Positions 15,511-24,398 of a stretch of 64,000 bases of DNA are shown one piece after another. The notes beneath the pieces were generated by a model. That model did no database searches. It was not told the DNA's origin and worked only from the letters and a program-made list of their open reading frames with translations. The stretch covers positions 163,236 to 227,235 of the forward strand of contig NZ_JAFJSY010000004.1 of NCBI RefSeq assembly GCF_019857225.1. The letters run 5' to 3'. The DNA is from Streptomyces plumbidurans (GTDB lineage Bacteria > Actinomycetota > Actinomycetes > Streptomycetales > Streptomycetaceae). A program made the translations under genes and the position numbers. Position 1 is the first letter of the stretch. The number at the start of each line of letters is the position of its first letter.

Positions 15511-16239
15511 ATGAAGTTCGCAGTCATCGGCGGTACCGGCCTGATCGGTTCGCAGGTCGTCAAGGACCTCAATGCCGCAGGACACGAGGCGGTGCCGCAC
15601 TCAAAGTCCACGGGCGTCGACGTCATCACCGGCCAGGGCCTGGACGAGGCAGTGGCGGGAGCCGACGTCGTCGTGAACCTGACGAACTCCCCGACCTTCG
15701 ACGAGGCCTCCCCGGCCTTCTTCCAGACCTCGATGGACAACCTGATCGCCGCGGCCCGCAAGGGCGGCGTCGGCCACTTCGTCATCCTCTCCATCGTCGG
15801 CGTGGATCAGGTCCCGGAACTGGACTACTACCGGGCCAAGTTGCTCCAGGAAGAGATCCTCGGCGCCGGACAGATCCCGTACTCCATCGTCCGGGCCACC
15901 CAGTTCATGGAGTTCATGGACGCCGCCATGTCCTGGACCGCCGACGGCGACACCGTCCGGCTGCCCGCCACGCCGATCCAGCCGATCGCCGCCAAGGACG
16001 TCGCCGCCGCGGTGGCCGAGGTCGCCGCGGGCACCCCGCTGAACGGCATCCGCAACATCGGCGGACCCGACGTCTTCACCCTGGACGAGCTGGGCCGGAT
16101 CACCCTCTCCCACAAGGGAGACAAGCGGACGGTCGTCACCGATCCCACGGCCGGCATGTTCGCCGCCGTCAAGGGAGATGTCCTCACCGACAAGGACGCA
16201 CACCTCGCGCCCACCCATTACACCGACTGGCTGTCCTGA
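15511..16239 (+). CDS. NmrA-like/atypical SDR NAD(P)-binding protein, paralogue
   Basis: 242 residues with the Rossmann loop FAVIGGTGLIGSQVV and the same block order as the SDR at 9186-9932 (TGVDVITGQGL, VVVNLTNSPTF, IPYSIVRATQFMEFMD, GDTVRLPATPIQPI). Function is probably an NAD(P)H-dependent reductase or redox sensor; no classical catalytic Tyr-Lys pair is seen. GAAAGG precedes ATG 15511. Its promoter shows a 24-bp inverted repeat instead of the ECF41 motif, so the paralogues appear separately regulated. Confidence 0.85.
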   Translation: MKFAVIGGTGLIGSQVVKDLNAAGHEAVPHSKSTGVDVITGQGLDEAVAGADVVVNLTNSPTFDEASPAFFQTSMDNLIAAARKGGVGHFVILSIVGVDQVPELDYYRAKLLQEEILGAGQIPYSIVRATQFMEFMDAAMSWTADGDTVRLPATPIQPIAAKDVAAAVAEVAAGTPLNGIRNIGGPDVFTLDELGRITLSHKGDKRTVVTDPTAGMFAAVKGDVLTDKDAHLAPTHYTDWLS

Positions 16240-16265
16240 GGCCGGTGCCCCTGAGGCCGGTGCCC
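16236..16265. repeat. Short direct duplication after the SDR gene
   Basis: CTGAGGCCGGTGCC occurs twice in tandem, starting in the SDR stop codon. Probably a slippage duplication. Confidence 0.6.
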
Positions 16266-16334
16266 TGAGGTCGGCCGTCCCGACCGGGCACCGCACAACC
16301 GGGTCGGCCCCCTACCTCCCCGTAACCTGTTCCC

Positions 16335-17291
16335 GTGCCCACCTCCCGTCTGCAGCGCGTCGCCGTTCTCGTGCTCGAGGGCGCCAAGCCGCTCGACGTC
16401 GGGATCCCCGCGCAGGTGTTCGCGACGCGCAGGAGCATGCCGTACGAGGTGCGGGTGTGCGGGGCGGCGCCCGGTCTGGTGACCGGTGGTGACGGGCTGG
16501 CCTATCACGTCGCCGACGGCGTCGACGCGCTCACGTGGGCGGACATCGTGTTCGTGCCCGGCTACCGGTTCCCCGACCGGGAGGACCCGCCGCAGGCCGT
16601 CGTCGACGCGCTGATCGCCGCCCACGACCGGGGCGCACGGCTCGCCGCCATCTCCACGGGCGCGTTCGCGCTCGCCGCCACGGGCCTGCTCGACGGCAGG
16701 CGGGCCACGACGCACTGGCACTACACGCGCGAGCTCGCCCGCAAGCACCCGCTCGTCCAGGTCGACGAAAACGTCCTGTTCGTCGACGCGGGCAGTGTGC
16801 TGACGTCGGCCGGCGCCGCCTCGGGCATCGACCTGTGCCTGCACATCCTGCGCTCCGACCTCGGGGTGGCCGCCTCCAACCACGCGGCCCGGCGCCTGGT
16901 CGCGGCCCCCTACCGCAGCGGCGGCCAGGCGCAGTACGTGCCGCGCAGCGTGCCCGAGCCGCTCGGGGAGCGGTTCGCCGCCACGCGGGAGTGGGCCCTG
17001 CATCGGCTCGACGAGCCCCTCAGCCTCGAAGTCCTCGCCGAGCACGCGGCCGTCTCGGCGCGCACCTTCTCCCGGCGCTTCGTCGAGGACACCGGCTACA
17101 CGCCGATGCAGTGGGTCATGCGCGCCCGCATCGACAGGGCCCGCGAGCTGCTGGAACGCTCCGAGCGCAGCGTCGAGCAGATCGCGGGCGACGTCGGCCT
17201 CGGCACCGGCGCCAATCTGCGCATGCACTTCCAGCGCATCCTGGGCACGACGCCGAGCGAGTACCGGCGCACCTTCACCCGCGGCGAATAG
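16335..17291 (+). CDS. GlxA-family AraC-type regulator with DJ-1/PfpI domain
   Basis: 318 residues. Residues 8-170 form a class-I glutamine-amidotransferase/DJ-1-like sensor (VAVLVLEGAKPLDVGIPAQVF, DIVFVPGY). The nucleophile-elbow position reads ISTGAFALA, so the reactive Cys of active DJ-1 enzymes is absent. Residues 215-315 are an AraC DNA-binding domain with two helix-turn-helices (LSLEVLAEHAAVSARTFSRRF and SVEQIAGDVGLGTGANLRMHF). GTG 16335 lacks a ribosome site; TAACCT six bases upstream is a good -10, suggesting a leaderless transcript. The effector and target are unknown; gap lies downstream. Confidence 0.9.
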   Translation: MPTSRLQRVAVLVLEGAKPLDVGIPAQVFATRRSMPYEVRVCGAAPGLVTGGDGLAYHVADGVDALTWADIVFVPGYRFPDREDPPQAVVDALIAAHDRGARLAAISTGAFALAATGLLDGRRATTHWHYTRELARKHPLVQVDENVLFVDAGSVLTSAGAASGIDLCLHILRSDLGVAASNHAARRLVAAPYRSGGQAQYVPRSVPEPLGERFAATREWALHRLDEPLSLEVLAEHAAVSARTFSRRFVEDTGYTPMQWVMRARIDRARELLERSERSVEQIAGDVGLGTGANLRMHFQRILGTTPSEYRRTFTRGE

Positions 17292-17435
17292 GGCGCCCCG
17301 CGACCCGCCGTCCCGGCCCGCCCAGGCCTTTGGCGCGATCCTTTCGAACCATGGCGCTCACGCCACGGCCACCGACGGCCCGCGCACGCGAACCTGGAGA
17401 CGTACCGCACGGACAGGGAAACCAAGGGGCACCTC

Positions 17436-18440
17436 ATGACTCGCATCGCCATCAACGGATTCGGCCGCATCGGACGCAACGTGCTGCGCGCCCTGCTGGA
17501 GCGCGACAGCGACCTCGAGATCGTCGCCGTCAACGACCTCACCGAGCCCACCGCCCTCGCCCGGCTTCTCGCCTACGACTCCACGGCCGGCCGCCTCGGC
17601 CGCCCGGTGACCGTCGACGGGGACACCCTCGTCGTCGACGGCCGGCGCATCAAGGTGCTCGCCGAGCGCGACCCGGCGCAGCTGCCCTGGGCCGAACTCA
17701 GCGTCGACGTCGCGCTGGAGTCCACCGGCCGCTTCACCTCGGCCAAGGCCGCCCGCGCCCACCTCGACGCGGGCGCCAAGAAGGTCCTCGTCAGCGCACC
17801 CTCGGACGGCGCCGACATCACCCTCGCGTACGGGGTCAACAGCGACCTCTACGACCCCGCGCTGCACACGATCGTCTCGAACGCCTCCTGCACGACCAAC
17901 GCCCTCGCCCCGCTCGCCGCCGTCCTCGACGAACTCGCGGGCATCGAGCACGGGTTCATGACCACGGTGCACGCCTACACGCAGGAGCAGAACCTGCAGG
18001 ACGGCCCGCACCGCGACCCCCGCCGCGCCCGCGCCGCCGGCGTCAACATCGTGCCGACCACCACGGGTGCCGCCAAGGCGATCGGCCTGGTCCTGCCCGG
18101 CCTCGACGGCAAGCTCTCGGGCGACTCGATCCGCGTACCGGTCCCGGTCGGCTCGATCGTCGAGCTCAACACCACCGTCGCCCGCGACGTGACCCGGGAC
18201 GAGGTGCTCGCGGCCTACCGCGCCGCGGCGGACGGCCCGCTCGCCGGTGTCCTCGAGTACTCCGAGGACCCGCTGGTGTCCTCCGACATCACCGGCAACC
18301 CGGCCTCGTCCATCTTCGACTCGGCCCTCACCCGCGTCGACGGCCGCCACATCAAGGTGGTCGCCTGGTACGACAACGAGTGGGGCTTCTCCAACCGCGT
18401 GATCGACACGCTCGAACTGCTCGCCGGCACACGGTCGTAG
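17436..18440 (+). CDS. gap: Type I glyceraldehyde-3-phosphate dehydrogenase
   Basis: 334 residues. NAD loop NGFGRIGR (7-14), catalytic Cys152 in SNASCTTN, its His partner in MTTVHAYTQEQ, phosphate-binding TTTGAAKA and C-terminal WYDNEWGFSNR. It oxidises glyceraldehyde 3-phosphate to 1,3-bisphosphoglycerate with NAD and phosphate. No pgk or tpi flanks it, so this is likely a secondary gap copy. AAGGGG precedes ATG 17436. It ends at a strong bidirectional terminator. Confidence 0.97.
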   Translation: MTRIAINGFGRIGRNVLRALLERDSDLEIVAVNDLTEPTALARLLAYDSTAGRLGRPVTVDGDTLVVDGRRIKVLAERDPAQLPWAELSVDVALESTGRFTSAKAARAHLDAGAKKVLVSAPSDGADITLAYGVNSDLYDPALHTIVSNASCTTNALAPLAAVLDELAGIEHGFMTTVHAYTQEQNLQDGPHRDPRRARAAGVNIVPTTTGAAKAIGLVLPGLDGKLSGDSIRVPVPVGSIVELNTTVARDVTRDEVLAAYRAAADGPLAGVLEYSEDPLVSSDITGNPASSIFDSALTRVDGRHIKVVAWYDNEWGFSNRVIDTLELLAGTRS

Positions 18441-18450
18441 CACTGCCCGC

Positions 18451-18501
18451 GCCGACGCTGCCGCCCCGCACGGGTCTCAAGTGCGGGGCGGCAGCGTCGG
18501 C
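18451..18501. terminator. Bidirectional 21-bp perfect hairpin between gap and methyltransferase genes
   Basis: 18451-18471 pairs perfectly with 18481-18501 around a 9-nt loop. The stem stops 1 bp short of the convergent methyltransferase stop codon. Confidence 0.9.
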
Positions 18502-18502
18502 A

Positions 18503-19324
18503 TCAGGGCTTGCGGCCCACCCCGCAGAACTGCGTCACGTCCGCGATCTCGCCGATGTCCGGCCGGTCCGCGCGCCAGCGCGAGCACGACACCACGCCCG
18601 GGTCGAGCAGCTCCAAGTCCCGGAAGAAGCGCAGCAGTTGCTCGCGGCTGCGCAGCTTCATGGGGCTCGAGCCCTGCTCGTTCCAGCTGGCCACCGCCGC
18701 CGTCATGGCCTCGGTGTGCACCTCGGCGGTGGGGTGGGCGAGGGCGAGGTGGCTGCCCGAGGGCAGGGCGGCGACGAGCCGGTCGACGATCTCGTACGCC
18801 TCCTCGTCGTCGTTCACGAACTGCATGATGCCGAGCAGCATCAGCGCCACCGGCTTGTCGAAGTCCAGTGTCCGGCCCGCGCGTTCGAGGATCGGGCCGG
18901 GTTCGTGCACGTCCCCGTCGATGTAGTCCGTGACGCCCTCGGGGCTGCTGGTGAGCAGGGCCTGGGCATGGACGAGGACCAGGGGGTCGTTGTCCACGTA
19001 GACGATCCGTGCCTCGGGGGCCAGCCGCTGGGCGACCTCGTGCGTGTTGTCCGCGGTGGGCAGGCCGGTGCCCAGGTCGAGGAACTGGCGCATGCCCGCC
19101 TCGCCGACCAGATGGTGCACCGCCCGCCCCAGGAAGGCCCGGTCGGCGCGGGCGGCGTCGACGATCTCCGGGAAGTGGTGCAGGATCTGTTCGCCCAGGT
19201 CGCGATCGGGCGCGTAGTTGTCCTTGCCGCCCAGGAAGTAGTTCCACACCCGTGCCGAGTGCGGGGTGGTCAGATCCAGCCGCGCCAGCACGGCCTCACG
19301 ATCGTCGGCCGGTTCTTCGGGCAT
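18503..19324 (-). CDS. SAM-dependent methyltransferase, DUF574 family, second copy
   Basis: 273 residues, same architecture as 5602-6408: TPHSARVWNYFLGGKDNYAPDR, SAM loop FLDLGTGLPT, YVDNDPLVLVHAQALLTSSP and LMLLGIMQFV. Substrate unknown. ATG 19324 has GGAG six bases upstream; the open frame upstream to 19762 lacks a ribosome site and overlaps the hydrolase gene. A perfect palindrome GCTTGTGACAAGC at 19390-19402 lies in its upstream region. Confidence 0.88.
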   Translation of the reverse strand: MPEEPADDREAVLARLDLTTPHSARVWNYFLGGKDNYAPDRDLGEQILHHFPEIVDAARADRAFLGRAVHHLVGEAGMRQFLDLGTGLPTADNTHEVAQRLAPEARIVYVDNDPLVLVHAQALLTSSPEGVTDYIDGDVHEPGPILERAGRTLDFDKPVALMLLGIMQFVNDDEEAYEIVDRLVAALPSGSHLALAHPTAEVHTEAMTAAVASWNEQGSSPMKLRSREQLLRFFRDLELLDPGVVSCSRWRADRPDIGEIADVTQFCGVGRKP

Positions 19325-19389
19325 GACACGCTCCTCGTCCTCGACCGGCTGCCCCCTCGACCGCCGGCCTCCCGCGCTCGGTCCCTCAC

Positions 19390-19402
19390 GCTTGTGACAA
19401 GC
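19390..19402. promoter_or_regulatory. Perfect 13-bp palindrome upstream of the methyltransferase gene
   Basis: GCTTGTGACAAGC (6+1+6) lies 66 bp before ATG 19324; candidate operator. Its TTGTGACA resembles the ECF41 -35, but no GGTC stands 16 bp away. Confidence 0.5.
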
Positions 19403-19482
19403 CACAACGTAGCGGGCGGTGCGGGTTGAGGCCACCAATTCCCCGATCTTGAGGGGCACTTGCGCGGTCCTGAGCCCGCCGC

Positions 19483-20766
19483 TCAGAAGAAGCGCGCCTC
19501 CGGGTAGCGGCTCGAAGGGCCGTCCAGCAGGCCGTGGTCGTCGCGGTCGCGCAGCCAGCGGTCGAAGAAGGCGGCTACGTAGGCCCGTTGGGCCTTGATC
19601 GCGTGCCGTGGCGCGATCGTGCCGACGTTCTCGACGACGGTCCTGCGGGGCAGGCCGAGTCGGCGGGCGATCTGCGGGACGAGGGCCACGGCGTCGGTGT
19701 ACGTCGCGTGTTCCGCGCCGCGCAGGTTCAGGCCCCGGTGCCAGCCGTGGCTGTGCCGCCACACGGCGTCCCAGGACGGCACCGTGCTCAGGTCGTTGCC
19801 GTCCATCCCGATGAGCAGGAAGGGGCGGTCGACGCCGTCGGCGGCAACGGTCGAGAGGTTGCCGGGGGTGCTGTCCTCCTGGACGTCCGCGAGGACTCCG
19901 TCCAGGTCGGCCGCGGCCGCGATGCGCGGGTCGTCGTGCATGGCCTGCAGGGCGGTGTAACCGCCCCCGGACTGGCCGAACATGCCGATGCGGCCGAAGT
20001 CGGTCGTGCCGCGCAGGGCCCGGGGGAGCGCATGGGGCAGTTCGTCGAGGACGAAGCGGGTGTCGGCCACCCGTACGGCGATCGTCTTGTGCAGCAGGGC
20101 CCTGATGCGCTCGGGGTCCGGGAACGCCTTGTCGTACTCCGCGGGCAGCACCGACCTCTCGACGCGGCCGCCGGGGAACTCGACGGCCGAGGCGTCATAG
20201 GTGTGGTCGACGGTCACCACGACGTGGCCCCGCGAGGCGAGGTCGTCGCAGAGGGTGGTGCCCAGCGAACGAGGGTCGCCCGCCCCCGGTGAGTAGAGGA
20301 CGACCGGGAGCGGTCCGCAGCCGCGTTCGACCGGTGCGCCCTCATGGGCGTGGGTGAGGGTGGCCGCCCAGTCGACCTTGTCGGCCGGCACATCGGTGAA
20401 GCTGTTCAGCGCGGCGAACCCGGCCGCCTCACCGGGAAGCATCTGCGGCGCCCGCCGGTACCCGTCGACCGACCGCGCCGGGTAACGGATTCCGATCATG
20501 AGCTCCCGGTACGGCTGCGACGTGATCCAGGGATCGGGGCGGGAGGAGTCGACGAGATGCAGCGAAACCGTCCCCACCGGGTACGGGCCGCTCAGCCCGG
20601 GCAACTTCAGCCGCAGCCCATCGCCCTTGCGTGACGTGGCGGACGCGGGCACGGGTGCGGATGCGTGCGTGGCGGATGCCGGCGTGGCGGATGCGGCGCG
20701 TGCCGGGAAAGCGGACAGGGCGAGAGCGGCGGCGGCCGACTTCATGACGGCGCGACGGGTCGGCAT
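19483..20766 (-). CDS. Secreted alpha/beta hydrolase, PAF-acetylhydrolase-like
   Basis: 427 residues. The N-terminus TRRAVMKSAAAALALSAFPARA is a Tat-like signal (RR then a hydrophobic stretch and A-x-A). The mature part shows the nucleophile elbow GQSGGG, an oxyanion strand VVLYSPGAGDPRS, and a late H-A-T-Y candidate catalytic His, as in platelet-activating-factor acetylhydrolase/dienelactone-hydrolase-like lipases. It should act outside the cell on ester substrates. ATG 20766 follows AGGGG. It diverges from the ICMT-like gene across a 187-bp gap holding an inverted repeat. Confidence 0.85.
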   Translation of the reverse strand: MPTRRAVMKSAAAALALSAFPARAASATPASATHASAPVPASATSRKGDGLRLKLPGLSGPYPVGTVSLHLVDSSRPDPWITSQPYRELMIGIRYPARSVDGYRRAPQMLPGEAAGFAALNSFTDVPADKVDWAATLTHAHEGAPVERGCGPLPVVLYSPGAGDPRSLGTTLCDDLASRGHVVVTVDHTYDASAVEFPGGRVERSVLPAEYDKAFPDPERIRALLHKTIAVRVADTRFVLDELPHALPRALRGTTDFGRIGMFGQSGGGYTALQAMHDDPRIAAAADLDGVLADVQEDSTPGNLSTVAADGVDRPFLLIGMDGNDLSTVPSWDAVWRHSHGWHRGLNLRGAEHATYTDAVALVPQIARRLGLPRRTVVENVGTIAPRHAIKAQRAYVAAFFDRWLRDRDDHGLLDGPSSRYPEARFF

Positions 20767-20878
20767 GTCTGGTCCCCTAGGGTCTGCGGGAGTGGGTTTC
20801 AGCGATCACCCACAGGGTCTCGACCAGCCGAGATCGTCACCATCCGGCGGGCCCGCCGACACGGCTGGGGGTTTTCCT

Positions 20879-20917
20879 CCATCCACGGGTGGAGACTCTC
20901 CATCGGCCCGTGGGTGG
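20879..20917. promoter_or_regulatory. Inverted repeat between hydrolase and ICMT-like genes
   Basis: CCATCCACGGG (20879-20889) and CCCGTGGGTGG (20907-20917) pair at 10 of 11 positions across 17 bp, in the divergent promoter region. Confidence 0.5.
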
Positions 20918-20953
20918 TGGTGATCCACTGTCTCTACGGAGCACGCTTGGCGC

Positions 20954-21577
20954 ATGAGTTCTCTGCACTCTGCACTCGTCGTTCTCACCGGCGTCTGCTT
21001 CGCGCTCTTCGTCGTGGCCTGGGTCGCGGGCGCCGTCTACTTCGGCGTGAAGAGCGAGGCGGGCCCGCTCGGTTGGCTGCGCGGACTGCGCCGCACCACG
21101 CTCCGCCGTGTCCTGCTGATGGCAGGCGTCTACGTCGTCTTCAGGCTGGTCGGACAGTCCCAGGGCTTCTGGCACGATCTGCAGTTCTGGCAGCCGGAGA
21201 TAGCGCTCATCGGCGCACTGCTCGTCGTCGCCTCCACCGCACTGCTGCTGTGGGCCCGTTGGGTCCTGGGCACGATGTGGGCCGACGTCCCGACGGTCCA
21301 GGAGCACCACGAACTGCGCACGGACGGTCCCTACGCGCGGGTCCGCCACCCCATCTACACCGGCCTGCTCGGCCTGGTCGCCGGCGCCATGCTCGCCTGC
21401 GGATTCGGCATATGGACAGCGGTCCTGCTGGTCGCCGTCCCATGGCTGCTGCGCCGGGTCCAGGTCGAGGACCGGCTGATGGCAGGCCGGTTCGGTGCCT
21501 CCTACGACACCTACCGCGCCCGCGTCCCGGCACTGCTCCCGAGGCTGAGATCGCACGGAGCGGCCCCGGGAGTCTGA
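20954..21577 (+). CDS. Isoprenylcysteine carboxyl methyltransferase-like membrane protein
   Basis: 207 residues with four to five hydrophobic segments. The C-terminal half carries the ICMT/phospholipid-methyltransferase signature: ELRTDGPYARVRHPIYTGLL, then a hydrophobic hairpin and EDRLMAGRFGASYDTYRARVP, where RHP-x-Y and the E...F...Y-x-x-Y pattern bind SAM at the membrane surface. Bacterial members methylate unknown lipids or carboxylates. No near neighbour points to a pathway. Confidence 0.88.
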   Translation: MSSLHSALVVLTGVCFALFVVAWVAGAVYFGVKSEAGPLGWLRGLRRTTLRRVLLMAGVYVVFRLVGQSQGFWHDLQFWQPEIALIGALLVVASTALLLWARWVLGTMWADVPTVQEHHELRTDGPYARVRHPIYTGLLGLVAGAMLACGFGIWTAVLLVAVPWLLRRVQVEDRLMAGRFGASYDTYRARVPALLPRLRSHGAAPGV

Positions 21578-21581
21578 CGGC

Positions 21582-21623
21582 GCGGCTGGAGGGATCAGAA
21601 GGGCGGCTGGAGGGATCAGAAGG
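21582..21623. repeat. 21-bp tandem duplication at the 3' end of the ferritin-like gene
   Basis: Two identical 21-bp copies (21582-21602, 21603-21623). The second contains the stop codon of the reverse-strand gene, so the last codons and stop have been duplicated downstream. Confidence 0.85.
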
Positions 21624-22764
21624 GACGGAACTGCGGGCCGTAGTTGCCCGGCGCGTCGGGGATCGAGCGTTCCATCAGCTCCACGGCAGGGTGTTCCAGC
21701 CCGCGCATCGCGTGGATGGCCGCGTTCAGGGTGCGACGGCCGCCGCCGGACCAGGCCCTCTCCAGGTTCTGCAGCACGGAGTGATACGTGGCGTCGAAAC
21801 CGTCCAGGAGCCGCCGTACGTCTGCGCCGGCGTGCGACCAGCCACCGGCCGGAACGGGCGCCATGGGCCGCACGTCGGGGAAGCGCACCGGCGCGCCGGA
21901 GAACTCCCAGCCGCTGTCGGTCTCGCGCAGCCGCCGGCCGTGGTAGATCTCGCCGAAGGCGTAGTAGTGCGCGGGGTAGTCGTCGTCGAAGGCCGTGGCC
22001 GGGGAGGTGGCGGTGCCCTCGCCCTGCTCCTTGATGATCTCGATGGCGCGCATGACGTCGTCCGGGCTCCGCACCGGCTCCAGCACGTCGGAACCGATCC
22101 GCGCGGACAATTGTCCCCGCACCTGCAACTCCGGCGCCACGCTGCGGAAGGTCCGCAGGATGTCGCCGTAGAAGGCGCCGACGCTGGGCGAGGGTTCCGC
22201 GCTGCGCGCGAGCGGCTCGTCGGGGGCCTCGATGGCCATCATGACCTCGTGCACGAAGGACCTGGTCAGGCCCGACAGATACACGGTCAGGCCGGGGCGT
22301 ACACCACCGGGCAGCGGGCCGGGATAGGCGGACGCCGCGCTCTTGATCTGCGGCCGCCCGCCCACGGCCACCAGCAGATTGCAGACCGTGCCCAGGTGGT
22401 ACATCTCGTCGCCGACGATGCGCCGGATCAGCCGCGCGGCCTCGCTGCCGCGGTCCTTGATGGACCACCAGCCGCACAAGTAGGGCGGGATGGTGGCGAG
22501 TTCGAGGGCCACGGCGACCTGGAGGGACTCCCTGAGCCAGCCGAGCCCGCGGCCGTCGTGGGGAACGGCCAGCAGGTGTGCCACGGAACGGTGGCCGGGT
22601 GCGGCGGGCGCGGCGGGCGCCTCACTCACGGGTCGTGCCGCCGCCTGTGCAGCACCGGCGGCCACGACCGGAGCGCCGGCCGCCACGGCAGCCGACGCCA
22701 GAAAACTCCTGCGCTTGAACGGGGCAACTGCCGGGCTGTCCGAATCTTCCGTCGTACCAGTCAA
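21616..22764 (-). CDS. Exported ferritin-like (VioB-type) protein
   Basis: 382 residues. A Tat signal (KRRSFLASAAVAAGAPVVAAGAAQA, residues 17-41) precedes a ferritin-like domain: LQVAVALELATIPPYLCGWWSI with its Glu, then VGDEMYHLGTVCNLLVAVGG with the E-x-x-H metal pair. Members of this group occur in pigment biosynthesis (VioB-like) and as stand-alone exported proteins; the reaction is unknown. The start is TTG 22764 with GAGG five bases upstream. No biosynthetic neighbours are present. Confidence 0.82.
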   Translation of the reverse strand: MTGTTEDSDSPAVAPFKRRSFLASAAVAAGAPVVAAGAAQAAARPVSEAPAAPAAPGHRSVAHLLAVPHDGRGLGWLRESLQVAVALELATIPPYLCGWWSIKDRGSEAARLIRRIVGDEMYHLGTVCNLLVAVGGRPQIKSAASAYPGPLPGGVRPGLTVYLSGLTRSFVHEVMMAIEAPDEPLARSAEPSPSVGAFYGDILRTFRSVAPELQVRGQLSARIGSDVLEPVRSPDDVMRAIEIIKEQGEGTATSPATAFDDDYPAHYYAFGEIYHGRRLRETDSGWEFSGAPVRFPDVRPMAPVPAGGWSHAGADVRRLLDGFDATYHSVLQNLERAWSGGGRRTLNAAIHAMRGLEHPAVELMERSIPDAPGNYGPQFRPF

Positions 22765-22839
22765 TTTCGCCTCAGCTCATAGCAATGGCCCCGCCTCTGC
22801 TCGATCGAGATGAACGGGACCCTCCGACAGCTCTGGAAG

Positions 22840-23553
22840 CTAGCAGCCGGCACCGCGGTTCCCCGGGCGTACGGGTCCGGGGGGACGCGTCCACCACCCT
22901 GTCAGTCCAACGGGCCGACGCCCCGGCCCGGACCGGGCTCCCTCGGGGGCGCCGGTGCAAGTCCTCGGGAGGCGGTCGGGGTTACGCCGGGTACGGCTCA
23001 CGATGGTGGTGTAGTCGACGCCGCGCTCGGTGTCGCCCTTGGCATGGGAGCCGTTGGAGCACCGGGGAGCCGGTCGTCCGGTCCCTGGCCGCCGGGCTGT
23101 CCAGGCCGAGCGCTTGCCGGCCCATCCCACCACGTCCAGCACCGGGTCGAGCAGGTTCGCCGGGCCGGAGGCGTCGGTGCCGTGGTTGCTGGCGTTGATG
23201 CCCACCAGTCGGTGCACCTTCGCCGCGCCGCCGTCGAAGCGCAGATACCACTCGGACGTCACCCCGCCGCCCTGGGAGTGACCCACAAGGTCGACCTTCG
23301 AGGCACCCGTGGCGGCCAGCATCCGGTCGACGTAGGAGGCCAGTTGCCGGGCCGAATCGGGGACGTGGTCGGCGCACACGGTGGGCGGGGCCCCGGCGGC
23401 GATCTGCCGCGGTTCGGGAGCCGCGGCGGGGGCTGCGATAGCGACAGGAGCGACAGGAGCAGCGGAAGCGAGGGGGGCGGCAACGGTCAGGCAGCCCGCC
23501 GCGGCCAGGGCGGTTCCTGCGCACTTGAGGATTGTGCGCACCACGATGCGCAC
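22840..23553 (-). pseudogene. Secreted lipase (EstA/lipase class 2 type) remnant
   Basis: A good Sec signal (CLTVAAPLASA) leads directly into DSARQLASYVDRMLAATGA, KVDLVGHSQGGG (nucleophile Ser) and VGINASNHGT. The roughly 80 residues that normally hold the HG oxyanion motif between signal and lid are missing. After VDYTTIVSR the frame runs into unrelated Arg/Pro-rich sequence, so the catalytic Asp and His are lost. The frame stays open to 22840 but homology ends near 22993. Likely an internal in-frame deletion plus a C-terminal frameshift; a functional lipase is improbable. Confidence 0.7.
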
Positions 23554-23766
23554 CCCCTGGTGACGGGGCGTCGGTGGGGCTCAGGGCGGCCCCAGCCTCG
23601 ACACCTCGCGGCACCGCGCTCGCGCACGCCGAGCGACGTACGCCCGTTCGGCGCACGCGCGATCAGCAGCGCGGGGGGATCCCCGTGCGAGGCGCTCGTG
23701 CGGCTGAACCCGCCTTGTCCGTAACGGCAGTTGACGTGACGTCAGGAAGCTATGTCGGCCCGATCG

Positions 23767-24396
23767 TCAGGGCCGCGCGGCCGCCGCCCTGATCAGCCGT
23801 CGGATGTCCTCCAGGTCCGCCTCGAACTCGGCCGTCAGGTCGACGGGCAGGTCGAGCCAGGGGGCGAGTCGGCGGTGGCCGGGGAGTTCGTCGTCCGGGA
23901 GTTGGCCCCGGCGGCTGCGCGGGTCGAGGGTGCCGGGGGTGAAGCGGCCGGAGGCCTCGGAGGCGGCGAAGCCGATGACGAAGGTGCTGATCAGGCGCTC
24001 CAGCCGCGGCACTTGGGACTCCGGGACCCCGGCATCGATGAGGGCGGTGTAGACGATGTCCACCGCGCGCACGGCGTCCGGCGTGACGGCCGGCCGTGAG
24101 AAGAGCAGGTGTGCGGCCCACGGGTGACGCCGGGTCACCTCGCGGCAGGCATGACCGAGAGCGCCGAGCCGCTCCTCCCAGGTCTGGTCCGCGGGCGTCC
24201 GTGCAGGCAGCAGTGCGGTCAGCAGGCGGCCGATCATGCCGTCCAGCAGGGCCGACTTGTCCTTGACGTGGCGGTACAGCGCCATCGGCGTAACGCCGAC
24301 CCGATCGGCCAGCGCGCGCATCGACACCGCTTCGAGGCCGTTCTCGTCGGCGATGTCCAGCGCCGCGTCCAGAATCTCTTCCCGCCTGCCGCTCAT
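23767..24396 (-). CDS. TetR-family regulator of the adjacent ABC exporter
   Basis: 209 residues. The N-terminal helix-turn-helix runs about 3-50 (REEILDAALDIADENGLEAV, ALADRVGVTPMALYRHVKDKSALLD); the rest is a TetR_C-type ligand domain. ATG 24396 lacks a ribosome site; TACACT eight bases upstream gives a leaderless promoter that overlaps the palindrome GTCTAC-AGT-GTAGAC. Divergent orientation and the shared operator array make it the autorepressor and regulator of the ABC genes at 24458-26123. Confidence 0.9.
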   Translation of the reverse strand: MSGRREEILDAALDIADENGLEAVSMRALADRVGVTPMALYRHVKDKSALLDGMIGRLLTALLPARTPADQTWEERLGALGHACREVTRRHPWAAHLLFSRPAVTPDAVRAVDIVYTALIDAGVPESQVPRLERLISTFVIGFAASEASGRFTPGTLDPRSRRGQLPDDELPGHRRLAPWLDLPVDLTAEFEADLEDIRRLIRAAAARP

Positions 24397-24398
24397 GG

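Noticed and set aside
19393..19399. TGTGACA on the reverse strand as a sixth ECF41 promoter
   Set aside because: No GGTC or CGTC 16 bp away; the sequence there is CGCG.
20837..22477. Long reverse-strand frame across the ICMT-like and ferritin-like genes
   Set aside because: Low-complexity Arg/Ala-rich translation antisense to or out of frame with two well-supported genes.
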